Shown piece by piece: positions 17,930 through 26,627 of a stretch of 64,000 bases of DNA. Within the stretch, counting starts at the first letter, position 1. Every line of letters starts with the position of its first letter. The notes beneath the pieces were generated by a model. It saw nothing but the letters and a program-made list of their open reading frames with translations, did no database searches and was not told the DNA's origin. Origin of the DNA: Pelomonas aquatica (GTDB taxonomy: Bacteria; Pseudomonadota; Gammaproteobacteria; Burkholderiales; Burkholderiaceae_C); the NCBI RefSeq assembly GCF_026712205.1, contig NZ_JAPPUW010000006.1:124001-188000 (forward strand). The letters run 5' to 3'. The position numbers and the translations under genes are program-made.

Positions 17930-18650
17930 TTGGCACGTCCTCCTTGTCGGCACGTCCTTCGGGTCGATCAATCCCTTCTGCCAGCACGACGCGAACCTCG
18001 TCCGTTTCCGGCTTCCCGAGCTGAACCAGCCACGCAGAAATCGGATTGGCCGCCCCACGCGGCTCGTCATCCTTAGGATCGAACTCCAGACCAACCTTGG
18101 CATGCGTCCATAGCACGCTGGTCAGGTACAGAACGTCCTTGTAAAGCTGTTTCCTCGACGAGGTCACCAGTTGCTGGTGTTGTTCCAGAGAGACCTCGCC
18201 GAAGGGGTTGGGCACGTGAAGGTGCTCGCCGGCGCGCTCATAAATCTCGACGAAGCGCTCAAGGGTCTGCTTTTCCTTCCCCTCATTGAAGTGCCACAGG
18301 CCGTCGCCCATCACCTGGACGCTGCCAATAGGGATCGGCAGGAAGTGCGGCGTGATCTTCGAGAGTCGCTTCAGGATGTCTCCGACCTTCCAGTCACGGG
18401 TGTAGTCCGGGTTGTCCTTGGCCTCCATGCGCAATGCGGCATAGCGCGCCTCGTCCGATGAAATTCCCGCGAAGGCCACCAGTTCAATGACCTTGCGCAC
18501 CTGGAGCCAGGAGAACTCGTTGTCCGTGTCCAGAGTGAGCGTGCGGGACTTCTTGGCGCCCAGGATGCGGTTGACGGCGCGCAGGCGGCGTTTCACTTCC
18601 ACCATAGCAACGTGGTAACGCTCGTGGGCTTTTGCTCGGCCGTCGGTCAT
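17919..18650 (-). CDS. Unknown 243-residue soluble protein
   Basis: I do not recognise this protein. It is soluble and mixed alpha/beta. An N-terminal basic helix (AMVEVKRRLRAVNRIL) leads into LDTDNEFSWLQVRKVIELV, a central PHFLPIPIGSVQVMGDG segment and a helical C-terminal third ending in an acidic tail. It is 32 nt after the 132-residue gene and overlaps the phosphoribosyltransferase-like gene by 11 nt, so the two are probably made together and may form a complex. Confidence 0.65.
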   Translation of the reverse strand: MTDGRAKAHERYHVAMVEVKRRLRAVNRILGAKKSRTLTLDTDNEFSWLQVRKVIELVAFAGISSDEARYAALRMEAKDNPDYTRDWKVGDILKRLSKITPHFLPIPIGSVQVMGDGLWHFNEGKEKQTLERFVEIYERAGEHLHVPNPFGEVSLEQHQQLVTSSRKQLYKDVLYLTSVLWTHAKVGLEFDPKDDEPRGAANPISAWLVQLGKPETDEVRVVLAEGIDRPEGRADKEDVPSDE

Positions 18651-18682
18651 CGCAGTTCTCCTCCAACGCGATCGGTTCAGCT

Positions 18683-19081
18683 TCAGGGTGCAAGCAAGCA
18701 GCTCAGCAGGGAGGCGTTCCGGTACGCGACCATCAAGGCATTGCGAGTAATTCCGTCAGCGCGTCCGCCCACGACCTGCACGTTGGCAGTCTCGATCACC
18801 TGCTTGAGCTTGCGCGCTGAGTCATGAATTTCGGTCAGGTCATGCTCGAGAGAAATCGCCAGGCGCAGGATCTCAACGTGACGATCCGCGTCCTGGAGAT
18901 GCATTCTCAGCTGGCGCTGCCAGGGCTTGGTCGGTGGCGTCCGCTCGAGGAGCCCTCGCACGATCACGTCAATGTCGCCGATGGCTTTGCCGATTGCCTC
19001 GAAGTGCGCCGCCGCTGATTCAGGAGGAAGGTCGGGAGCCATTTCCTCTTTCTCAATGTCCTGTCGCCTCTTGTCCATCAT
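18683..19081 (-). CDS. Unknown small helical protein
   Basis: This 132-residue, mostly helical protein has an acidic N-terminus, repeated heptad-like hydrophobics (HVEILRLAISLEHDLTEI) and no recognisable catalytic motif. It overlaps the stop of the lipoprotein gene by 4 bp (ATGA) and precedes the 243-residue unknown by 32 nt. Conserved coupling suggests a partner or adaptor subunit; function unknown. Confidence 0.6.
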   Translation of the reverse strand: MMDKRRQDIEKEEMAPDLPPESAAAHFEAIGKAIGDIDVIVRGLLERTPPTKPWQRQLRMHLQDADRHVEILRLAISLEHDLTEIHDSARKLKQVIETANVQVVGGRADGITRNALMVAYRNASLLSCLLAP

Positions 19082-19620
19082 TCACTTCCAGCCACCTTCA
19101 CGTCGGCCACCAGGCGACTCTTGATCGCCCTATCCCGGATAGAGGCATCAGCCATTTCCAGGCGGTACCACTCGTTCCAGAACCAAAGGCTGCCGATCAG
19201 CTCCACGAAGAGCACTTGGCCGGCGTCTCCACGAAGTTCAAGGTCGCCCTTGCCCTTCTTCCACTCATAGCCCAGCCGATGAGAACCCGGCGTCAGGATC
19301 AACCTGACGAATGACGCCGGCGTGGTTGCCACCAGAGCCCCGCCATCGACCCCGACGTTAACCACGTTCACCACATCACCCCACCGCCGGCGCACGAGGT
19401 AGACGACGAGGCTGCCTGGAACGGGCTCGAACTTCTTCGCCTGTGCGTCTGCCGCCAGATCTGGCACTGCTGCAGGCGTGCACGTCGGCTTCGATCCTGT
19501 CTTGGTCTTCACCCGGAAACAGTATCTGTCGTCGGGTGGTTTCAGAGGCCGCTCCGCGCAGCCAGACAAAAGCGGTCCCGCGATAGTCGCAAGGCACGCA
19601 ATCACAGTACGTCGATTCAT
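19078..19620 (-). CDS. DUF2846-like lipoprotein
   Basis: This 180-residue protein has a lipoprotein signal peptide ending in a lipobox (LLSGC). The body contains GSLVVYLVRRRWG and LILTPGSHRLGYEW blocks, which resemble DUF2846-type lipoproteins (beta-sandwich domain, function unknown). The start at 19620 is supported by the signal peptide; the frame is open further upstream across the zinc-ribbon gene but without coding sense. It is 5 nt after the zinc-ribbon stop and overlaps the next gene by 4 bp. Confidence 0.7.
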   Translation of the reverse strand: MNRRTVIACLATIAGPLLSGCAERPLKPPDDRYCFRVKTKTGSKPTCTPAAVPDLAADAQAKKFEPVPGSLVVYLVRRRWGDVVNVVNVGVDGGALVATTPASFVRLILTPGSHRLGYEWKKGKGDLELRGDAGQVLFVELIGSLWFWNEWYRLEMADASIRDRAIKSRLVADVKVAGSE

Positions 19621-19625
19621 AGCTA

Positions 19626-19967
19626 CTACGGCGCCGGCCTGCCACACTGGTTGCAGAACCGTGCGCCCGGGGCGAACGGCGTCCCACAGCCCTGGCAGGC
19701 GGCAGCCACCAGTTGGCCGCCGCAGCCGCTGCAAAACCGTGCACCGGACGCTCCTGGAGTGCCGCACTTGGCACAGATCAAGCCGCTGGACGCGGCCGTA
19801 GCTGGTTGGGGCGGTACGTTCTGCGCAGGCGGGTAGTAGCCGTCCCCGTGACCGCCATGGCTGCCGTGACCTCCATGTCCGCCCTCGCGCGAGCGTCCCC
19901 CTCCGTGGTACCCGCCGCCCCCGTGACCGCCCAGTCCGCTCTTCAGCAGTCGATCCAAAAATCCCAT
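19626..19967 (-). CDS. Gly/His-rich protein with two zinc ribbons
   Basis: This 113-residue protein begins MGFLDRLLKSG, then a Gly/His/Ser-rich low-complexity region (GGHGGGGYHGGG and similar), and ends in two tandem CxxC...CxxC zinc ribbons (CAKCGTP...FCSGCG and CQGCGTP...FCNQCG). An AAGGAG ribosome site precedes the ATG. Location right after a metal-efflux operon and the many metal ligands suggest zinc binding or zinc-dependent assembly. It opens the six-gene unknown operon, 39 nt after the PII-like gene. Confidence 0.75.
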   Translation of the reverse strand: MGFLDRLLKSGLGGHGGGGYHGGGRSREGGHGGHGSHGGHGDGYYPPAQNVPPQPATAASSGLICAKCGTPGASGARFCSGCGGQLVAAACQGCGTPFAPGARFCNQCGRPAP

Positions 19968-19984
19968 GTGTTGCTCCTTCGTAG

Positions 19985-20003
19985 GGCGCGGAGTTCCCGC
20001 GCC
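19985..20003 (-). promoter_or_regulatory. Perfect hairpin between PII-like and zinc-ribbon genes
   Basis: GGCGCGG and CCGCGCC pair across a 5-nt loop in the 39-nt gap, with no T-run. It may attenuate read-through from the RND operon into the unknown operon or protect the upstream mRNA. Confidence 0.45.
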
Positions 20004-20006
20004 GGT

Positions 20007-20348
20007 TCAATGAATTTCGTGCGCGGCGTCGATCGTCGTGACGTAGACCCAGCCAGCCGTGCGCTGGCCCGTGCGCGCCGATCGTCGGATCGCCTTGACG
20101 ATCTCATCGACGCAGTCGTCGTCGCAATGCAGCTCGAGCCGCACTTCGTTGACCACCGCGAGGCCGAGGTTGACGGAGAAGTGCTGTTCGGCGTCGTCGA
20201 TCGGCGGAAGGGTTCCCTGCGAAGGCGTGGCGCTCAGGTGGTAGTGATGCGGGTCGCCGTCCAGGATCTCCCAGGCCTTCGTGGACTTGATGGCCTCGAT
20301 GACGTCTGCTGCGCGATGGCTATGGATGTAGGCCTTGATCTGCTTCAT
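20007..20348 (-). CDS. PII-like protein coupled to the RND pump
   Basis: This 113-residue protein has the ferredoxin-like PII/CutA layout: MKQIKAYIHSHRAADVIEAI as first strand and helix, a variable T-loop region with HHYHL, and C-terminal VNEVRLELHCDDD strands. Its start overlaps the RND pump stop by 4 bp. PII-like proteins linked to CusA/CzcA-type pumps are known from gene neighbourhoods; they may bind nucleotide or metal and regulate the pump. The nitrogen-control residues of GlnB are not evident. Confidence 0.75.
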   Translation of the reverse strand: MKQIKAYIHSHRAADVIEAIKSTKAWEILDGDPHHYHLSATPSQGTLPPIDDAEQHFSVNLGLAVVNEVRLELHCDDDCVDEIVKAIRRSARTGQRTAGWVYVTTIDAAHEIH

Positions 20349-23300
20349 GTCGACTCCTCGGGTGGTTCTGGGTGGTGCACGCCAATCTCGTTGGCGGCGT
20401 GCGACGCGGCCGGCTCCCTAGCGGCCTGACGTGCTGCCGCGCGGGACTCGGACCATTCGTAGATGAGCGGCAGCAGCAGCAGGGTGAGCGCCGTCGACGT
20501 GAAAAGGCCGCCGACCACCACCGTGGCAAGGGGCCTCTGCGTTTCCGCTCCGACTCCAGTCGAGATCAGCATCGGGATGAGACCCAGGATGGCCACCGAA
20601 GCCGTCATCAGCACCGGTCGCAGGCGCAGCGCTGCCCCGTGGCGCACCGCCTCGCGAATCGGCAAGCCTTGGCGCCTCAGGTCGTTCAGGAACGAGACCA
20701 TCACGATGCCGTTCAGCATGGCCACGCCGAATACCGCGATGAAGCCGATGGCTGACGGCACGGACAGGTACTGGCCACTGATGAAGAGCCCGACGATGCC
20801 GCCGATGATGGCGAAGGGCACGTTGGCGATGATGAGCGTCGCGTGCCGGACCGAGTTGAATGCCGTGTACAGCAGGATGAAGATCAAGCCGATGGTCAGC
20901 GGCACGATCACCGCCAGGCGCGCCATGGCGCGCTGTTGGTTCTCGAACGCCCCGCCCCACTCGACCCAGTAGCCGGGCGGCAACTTCACGTTAGCTGTCA
21001 GGCGAGTGCCGGCCTCCTTGACGAAACTGTCCACGTCCCGGCCTTTGACGTCCATCTGCAGGACGGAGTAGCGCTGCAACGATTCCCGGCGCACAAACGA
21101 GTAGCCCTCGGCCATCTCGATCTTGGCCACCTGCGAGAACGGCACGAGCGCACCCTCCCCTGTGCGGATCGGAATGGCCGCGATCGAAGCTGGGTCGGCG
21201 CGGAACTCGTCAGCGAGGCGTACCGCGATATCGAAACGTTTGGTTCCGTCGATCAGCGTGCTGACCGTGGCCCCGCCGATACCGGCCTGAACCACCTCCA
21301 GGATCTCGTCGGCATTGATCCCATACCGTGCTGCGGACTCCCGATCGACCTTGATGACCAATTGCGGCTTGCCCTTGTTGGCTTCGGCAGATAGGTCGGC
21401 CACGCCCGGCACCTTGTTCAGCACGTTTTTGATCTCACCAGTGAGTCGGTCCAGCGTGTTCAGATCCTCGCCATACAACTTCAGAGCCAACGTGGCGCGC
21501 ACGCCAGAGATCAGTTCCTCCACCCGCATCTGAATCGGCTGCGTCGCGCCGAAGACAGCCGTCGGCACCTGCTTCTCCAGCGACTCTTGCATCTGGGACG
21601 CCAGGCCACCGTAGGAGATCTTGTCCGGCCACTCGGACTGCGGCTTGAGCTCCAGCAGCACCTCCATGTAGTTCACGTCCGCCGTCTCGCCCCGTTCGGC
21701 GCGCCCGATGGTTGCCAGCACGGTCTTCACCTGCGGAAAGTTCTTTCGCAGGTTGGCGTCCACCTCGTTCGAAACCCGAATCGATTCATCCAGCGATGTG
21801 GACGGGATCCCGGTGATCCGGAACATGATGGAACCTTCCTGCAGTTGGGGCATGAACTCCTTGCCCAGGAAGGGGAACAGGGCCAAAGAGCCGATCAGCA
21901 GCACGACCGCGATGCCTACGACCAGGCGCTTTCTGTCCAGCGCCCAGTCCAGCAGCGGCAGGTACACGCGCTTGGCGCGCGCCACGATGAAGGTGTCCTT
22001 CTCCTCTTTAGGCTTGAGAATCAAAGCGGCAAGCACCGGTACCAAGGTCAGCGATAGGAGCAGTGAGCCGGCCATCGCGAAGGTGATGGTCAGGGCCATC
22101 GGCTTGAACAGCTTCCCCTCCAAACCGCTGAGCGAAAACAGCGGCATGAAGACCACGATGATGATGAGGATGGCAAACGCGATCGGGTTGGCCACCTCGC
22201 GCGCAGCCTCGAGGATCAAGTGCGTCTTGTCGATCGGCCCGCCCGACTCCTTCGCGTGGGCCAGAAGCCGGAAGGCGTTCTCAACCATGACGACAGCCCC
22301 GTCGACCATCATTCCGGTCCCGATCGCCAACCCGGCCAGTGACATCAGGTTGGCGGAAAGACCAAACTGGTTCATCAGCAGGAAGGCGATGAGCATGGCC
22401 AGCGGGAGGGTCACGATGACCACCACGGCCGAGCGCACCTCGCCCAGGAACAGGAACAGGACGATCGCGACCAGCACCGAGCCTTCGACCAGGGCGCTCT
22501 CGGCCGTCTTCAACGCCTTGGCGACGATCTCCGTGCGGTCGTAGATCGCCTTGAGTTCTACACCCTTAGGCAACGCCGCCTGGGCGGTCGAGATCTTGGC
22601 CTTCACCGCGTCGACGACGCTTTTGGCGTTCTCGTTGACGCGCGCCAGGGCCATGCCCAGCACGGTCTCCTTGCCGTTGCGGGTCACGGCACCGAAGCGC
22701 AACGCCGGCGCTTCTTTCACCTCGGCTATGTCGCGAACGTAGATGGGCGCTCCATTGCGCTCCTCGACGACGATGGTTCCGATGTCAGCTGTGCCTGTGA
22801 CGAGCCCAAGGCCTCGCACGAGGTACTGCTCCGCGCCGAGGTTGATGTACTGGCCGCCGACCTGCTTGTTGTTGGCTGCCAGGCGCTCCATCACCTGTTT
22901 AAAGCTCAGGCCGTACTTAATGAGCTTGCGCGGATCGATCTGGACCTGGAACTGTTTCTCGTGACCGCCCCAAGAGATGACATCGTCCACACCCGGTGCC
23001 GTGCGCAGGATGAGCCGAACTGTCCAGTCATGCAGCGTGCGCAGATCCATCGCGGTCAGCTTGCTGTCCGCCGACTCGATCGTGTACCAGAACACCTGCC
23101 CAAGGCCGGAGCTGTTCGGTCCGAGCACTGGCTCCCCGTAGCCTTGCGGCAGGCGCTCCTTGGCCTCCTGCAGCTTCTCGCCAACCAGGCGGCGCGCGAA
23201 GTAGATGTCGACGTTGTCCTTGAAGTAGACGCCAACATAGGACAGGCCAAAGAGGGAGACCGAACGCACCTCCTCCACGCCCGGCAGGCCAGCCATGGCG

Positions 23301-23512
23301 CCTTCGATGGGTGTGGTCAGCAGCTTCTCCACATCCTCCGCAGCGAGGCCAGGGGATTCGGTATAGATGTTCACCTGTATGGGCGTCACGTCCGGAAACG
23401 CGTCTACAGGCACTTCCCGGAAAGCCTGTACCCCCAGCCCCACCAGCACGGTGAAGGCGACGATGACAAGGACCTTGTAGCGCAGGGAGGCGTCGACGAT
23501 GGCATTGAGCAT
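20345..23512 (-). CDS. Second HME-RND efflux pump (CzcA/CusA family, divergent relay helix)
   Basis: The 1055-residue pump has the standard RND architecture and the VDAFPDVTPIQVNIY start. The proton-relay helix reads AIGTGMMVDGAVVMVEN: the first Asp found in CzcA is replaced by Ala while the second Asp and Glu remain. This resembles the AIG...MVDG pattern of less-studied HME classes, so the substrate should not be assumed to be zinc. It follows the adaptor gene by 13 nt and overlaps the PII-like gene by 4 bp. No disruption seen. Confidence 0.9.
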   Translation of the reverse strand: MLNAIVDASLRYKVLVIVAFTVLVGLGVQAFREVPVDAFPDVTPIQVNIYTESPGLAAEDVEKLLTTPIEGAMAGLPGVEEVRSVSLFGLSYVGVYFKDNVDIYFARRLVGEKLQEAKERLPQGYGEPVLGPNSSGLGQVFWYTIESADSKLTAMDLRTLHDWTVRLILRTAPGVDDVISWGGHEKQFQVQIDPRKLIKYGLSFKQVMERLAANNKQVGGQYINLGAEQYLVRGLGLVTGTADIGTIVVEERNGAPIYVRDIAEVKEAPALRFGAVTRNGKETVLGMALARVNENAKSVVDAVKAKISTAQAALPKGVELKAIYDRTEIVAKALKTAESALVEGSVLVAIVLFLFLGEVRSAVVVIVTLPLAMLIAFLLMNQFGLSANLMSLAGLAIGTGMMVDGAVVMVENAFRLLAHAKESGGPIDKTHLILEAAREVANPIAFAILIIIVVFMPLFSLSGLEGKLFKPMALTITFAMAGSLLLSLTLVPVLAALILKPKEEKDTFIVARAKRVYLPLLDWALDRKRLVVGIAVVLLIGSLALFPFLGKEFMPQLQEGSIMFRITGIPSTSLDESIRVSNEVDANLRKNFPQVKTVLATIGRAERGETADVNYMEVLLELKPQSEWPDKISYGGLASQMQESLEKQVPTAVFGATQPIQMRVEELISGVRATLALKLYGEDLNTLDRLTGEIKNVLNKVPGVADLSAEANKGKPQLVIKVDRESAARYGINADEILEVVQAGIGGATVSTLIDGTKRFDIAVRLADEFRADPASIAAIPIRTGEGALVPFSQVAKIEMAEGYSFVRRESLQRYSVLQMDVKGRDVDSFVKEAGTRLTANVKLPPGYWVEWGGAFENQQRAMARLAVIVPLTIGLIFILLYTAFNSVRHATLIIANVPFAIIGGIVGLFISGQYLSVPSAIGFIAVFGVAMLNGIVMVSFLNDLRRQGLPIREAVRHGAALRLRPVLMTASVAILGLIPMLISTGVGAETQRPLATVVVGGLFTSTALTLLLLPLIYEWSESRAAARQAAREPAASHAANEIGVHHPEPPEEST

Positions 23513-23525
23513 GGTTGACTCCTGC

Positions 23526-24707
23526 TCAGTGTTCGTCGCCGATTTGCGACTTCAGCACGCGCGCCTTGAGCGCATAGGTGCCTGCGATCACGACCTGCTC
23601 GCCGACCACCAACCCCGACTTGACAACAGTACGTCCGGAGAGCTTGTCGCCGAGCTCAACGGCGCGCTGCTCGTACCCGCCCTTGGCGAACAAGAAGACG
23701 GTCGGCTGCCCCTGCATGAGGACGATGGCAGCATCTGGCACGCTGATGGCCGTAGACGTCGGTGCGTCGCCGCCCGTATCGATGATCGCTTTGGCGAACA
23801 TCTCAGGCTTGAGTCTGCCGTCCCTGTTGGCCACCTCGATTCGTGCGGGAATGGTGCGGGTCTCCTTGTCCAGCAAACTCGCCACGTAGGTGACCTTCCC
23901 CTGAAAGGTCTGGTCTGGATAGGCCGCCACCACCACACCCGCCGCGACGCCGGGCCTCACCTTGCCCAGCTGGTTTTCGGTGAGATTGGCTTCCACCCAG
24001 ACGGTCGACAAGTCAGCAACGGTGAAAAGCGGGTCACTGGGCGTTCCCAATTCGCCAACGGTGGCCTTCTTCTGCACCACGGTGCCAGTCAGCGGCGCCG
24101 TCAACGGGAACGTGGATTCGACGCGGCTCAGCCGCTTGGGATCCACGCCCAGCAACTTCAGCCGGTCCTCGGCGGCACGCAGGGCGACAGCGGCGCGCTC
24201 GCGCTCGGCCTTGAGCCTGAGGAAGTCCTTCTGCGCAATGATCTCCTCAGCGTTCAGCGCGGATGCGCGCTTGAAGTCCGCCTCAGCCGCACGATCGGTG
24301 GACTGCGCCTGAAGCAAGGCCACCGAAGCTTCACCGATGGCAAGGCTGTCCAGTGTGGCCAATGGTTGCCCCGCCTTCACCTGGTCTCCCAGATTGGCCG
24401 ACACCCCGACGATGCGTCCTTCGACCCGCGGCGCGACGCGCGCGATACGGTCCTGGTTCACGCGGATGGTGGCCGTGACGCTGATGACGTCCGGTACCGG
24501 CTTGTTTTGCACGGTCTCGTACTGGATGCCGGCACGCTGTGCCTCGTCGGGCGCTAACTTGAGTCCTTCAGGACCACTGGCCTTTCCCGAGGGAGCCTCG
24601 GCAGACTTGGCGGGATCAGGCTTGTCGGACTTGCCGCATCCACTGAAAGCCAAGACAACGGCCATCGCTGCGACCGATGCCAAGATGGCGACTGGGCGGT
24701 TCTTCAT
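23526..24707 (-). CDS. RND periplasmic adaptor (CzcB-like)
   Basis: This 393-residue lipoprotein-type adaptor has a signal with lipobox (LAFSGCGKSDKP), a barrel-sandwich region (ARVAPRVEGRIVGVSANLGDQ), a coiled hairpin and a beta-barrel. It lacks the His-rich N-terminal extension of the left czcB. Its start overlaps the OMF stop by 4 bp. It should connect the pump at 20345-23512 with the channel at 24704-26020. Confidence 0.9.
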   Translation of the reverse strand: MKNRPVAILASVAAMAVVLAFSGCGKSDKPDPAKSAEAPSGKASGPEGLKLAPDEAQRAGIQYETVQNKPVPDVISVTATIRVNQDRIARVAPRVEGRIVGVSANLGDQVKAGQPLATLDSLAIGEASVALLQAQSTDRAAEADFKRASALNAEEIIAQKDFLRLKAERERAAVALRAAEDRLKLLGVDPKRLSRVESTFPLTAPLTGTVVQKKATVGELGTPSDPLFTVADLSTVWVEANLTENQLGKVRPGVAAGVVVAAYPDQTFQGKVTYVASLLDKETRTIPARIEVANRDGRLKPEMFAKAIIDTGGDAPTSTAISVPDAAIVLMQGQPTVFLFAKGGYEQRAVELGDKLSGRTVVKSGLVVGEQVVIAGTYALKARVLKSQIGDEH

Positions 24708-26020
24708 GGTTGGGTTCCTTGATCCTCGGCGGGAACCCGCCCTGCGGCGTGTTCCAAGGCAATGCGGGTGGTCTGGAAATCGACCAGTGCGTCGATGAGG
24801 TCACGTCGCGCGTCCAGCGTCTGCCGGTTCACGACGATGAGTTCCAGGAGACCAATCTCTCCCGCGCGCTGCGACTTCAAAGACAACTGCTCGTTGTCCG
24901 CCAGCGTGGGCAGCACGGAGCCTTTAAGGCGCTGCACCCTCTGCTTGAGGCTCTGTAGGCGATACCAGAGCACCCGGACCTGGCTGTCGAGATCCCGCCG
25001 GGCCGCCTCGCGTTCGATCTGTGCCTGCGTCAGGTCCGTGGACGCTTGGCCGATGGCCGCGTCGTTGCGACGGAAGACCGGCAGGGGCAGGGACACCGAC
25101 AGCGTGGTGAGGCGCTCACGCGCGTCCATGCTGCCTTCCCGACCGACGTTGACGCCAACTGTGACGTCCGGGTACCGCCCTGCCCGCTCGAGTCCAAGCT
25201 TGGAACGCGCGCTGTCGACGCGCGCCGTCAGCGACCGCAGTCGCGGCTGCGAGGACGCTGTCGCGAGCAGGTCGTCCACGTTCGGCAGACCTGCATCCAG
25301 ACCTCGCTCCAGGTCCCCGGTAACCTTAGGCAGGATGCGGCTGGCAGCCTGCATCGCGACACCTAGCTCAGCCGCGGCGTCATCGCGCTGCTCTTGCAGC
25401 ATGGCAAGTTGGTTATGCGCTCGCTCCGACTCGACGGCGGCTAAGTTGGCGTCGAGCTTGGTGTCCTCGCCGGCAGCCCTGCGCTTTTGAACGGCGTTGG
25501 CAGTCCCTTCAAACAGGCGCACCGCCTGTTCTTCGACGGTGATTCGCTGCTGCAGCCCGAGCACGCGGAAGAACTTCTGCGCCACCTCGGCGCGAACATC
25601 CCGCCGGGTGGCCTCGATGTCTTCTTGTACGGCCGTGAGTGACGCGCCGGCGATGTCACGGCGCAGGCCCTGCTGTCCGGCGATTTCCAAAGCCTGCGTG
25701 ATGCCCGCACCCCACTCCCACCGGCGGTCAGTGGGCAAGCCTGCCTGCGGCACATCCCGCCGCGTGCGGTCGATCGACACCTGCGGGTTGTTGTAGAGCG
25801 GCGAACGAGCCTCCCGGCGCGCGCCGTGAGCGGCGTCAAGCTGAGCCTGCGTGGCCCGCAAGGTGGCGTTGTTGGACTCCGCGATCTGCAGAGCCAAAGC
25901 CAGGGTCAGGTCCGGCTCTTTACCGGCCGGCGCAGACGCCGGCTGTGCTGAAACCTCCACCCAACACATGGCGGCGGACATGAGCACAGCGCTGGCAAGT
26001 ACCAGCGAACGTTTTCGCAT
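24704..26020 (-). CDS. Outer-membrane efflux channel (CzcC/TolC family)
   Basis: This 438-residue channel protein has a signal peptide (LVLASAVLMSAAMCWVEVSAQ), two OEP repeats (NNATLRATQAQLDAAHG; the PLPVFRRNDAAIGQA block) and long coiled helices. It is the first structural gene of the second RND operon, 85 bp after the czcI-like gene, and overlaps the adaptor gene by 4 bp. Confidence 0.9.
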   Translation of the reverse strand: MRKRSLVLASAVLMSAAMCWVEVSAQPASAPAGKEPDLTLALALQIAESNNATLRATQAQLDAAHGARREARSPLYNNPQVSIDRTRRDVPQAGLPTDRRWEWGAGITQALEIAGQQGLRRDIAGASLTAVQEDIEATRRDVRAEVAQKFFRVLGLQQRITVEEQAVRLFEGTANAVQKRRAAGEDTKLDANLAAVESERAHNQLAMLQEQRDDAAAELGVAMQAASRILPKVTGDLERGLDAGLPNVDDLLATASSQPRLRSLTARVDSARSKLGLERAGRYPDVTVGVNVGREGSMDARERLTTLSVSLPLPVFRRNDAAIGQASTDLTQAQIEREAARRDLDSQVRVLWYRLQSLKQRVQRLKGSVLPTLADNEQLSLKSQRAGEIGLLELIVVNRQTLDARRDLIDALVDFQTTRIALEHAAGRVPAEDQGTQP

Positions 26021-26105
26021 CGAATTCTCCTAGTGGCATGAACCAACGGGGAATCCGACGAGACGTCGTCGAGGTCAGAGAGGGGATAGCGCGCGTCTCG
26101 CCGGA

Positions 26106-26447
26106 TCAGGCGATGCGCAATCTGTCAGGTCGTTCTGGCAGCCCAGGGATATGGGACGCGTGCTCTAGCGGCTCCGCAAAGACATCCTGGTTGGGGGGTG
26201 AGTCGGCGGTGATCAGCACATCCACGCTCGGAACGCTGAAGCCGAAATGGCACATCTCGCAATCAGCATGCGACAGGCTGGCCGCCTTGGTTTCCTTGGT
26301 CTGCGCCTGGCCGGAATGCTTGTGCTCGTGATGGCCGAAGTGCTTCGCGGCAATGCCGCTTTCGTGGCCGCAAAACCCGGATGCCGCTGCCCAGGTGAAC
26401 TGCACCGGCAGGACGATCATCAACAGGATGACGAAAAGGCGTCTCAC
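26106..26447 (-). CDS. CzcI-like periplasmic protein of the second RND operon
   Basis: About 113 residues from a GTG at 26447, chosen because the protein then begins V/M-RRLF like its CzcI paralogues; a TTG at 26471 would add eight residues. The signal peptide ends in PVQFTWAAASGFCGHE, followed by HFGHHEHKHSG and a CEMCHF motif. It heads the operon, as czcI heads czcCBA, suggesting a shared regulatory role for this family in RND operons. Confidence 0.82.
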   Translation of the reverse strand: MRRLFVILLMIVLPVQFTWAAASGFCGHESGIAAKHFGHHEHKHSGQAQTKETKAASLSHADCEMCHFGFSVPSVDVLITADSPPNQDVFAEPLEHASHIPGLPERPDRLRIA

Positions 26448-26531
26448 GCGGTGCAGTGTATCCACGGCCAAGAGAATTGCCAGCGTCGACGTGAAGGACT
26501 GACGAGCACGCCCCCAAATTCGTCATCCGAG

Positions 26532-26549
26532 AGCGCTTCGAGAAGCGCT
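26532..26549 (-). promoter_or_regulatory. Inverted repeat upstream of the second RND operon
   Basis: AGCGCTT and AAGCGCT flank a 4-nt CGAG centre, 85-102 bp upstream of the czcI-like start, inside a 180-bp non-coding gap. On the minus strand a TTGAAG hexamer directly precedes it. This is compatible with an operator; it could also be a weak terminator of the gene at 26628. Confidence 0.35.
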
Positions 26550-26627
26550 TCAATCTATCTGTCTAGACGACCAAGTACGTCCCGCTGCAGCTTTGACTCG
26601 AGCGCCAGGCACAGCTGAGGCGCCTGA

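Noticed and set aside
19078-20010. One 310-residue protein spanning lipoprotein and zinc-ribbon region
   Set aside because: The lipoprotein signal peptide gives a clear start at 19620, and the zinc-ribbon frame explains the upstream part better.
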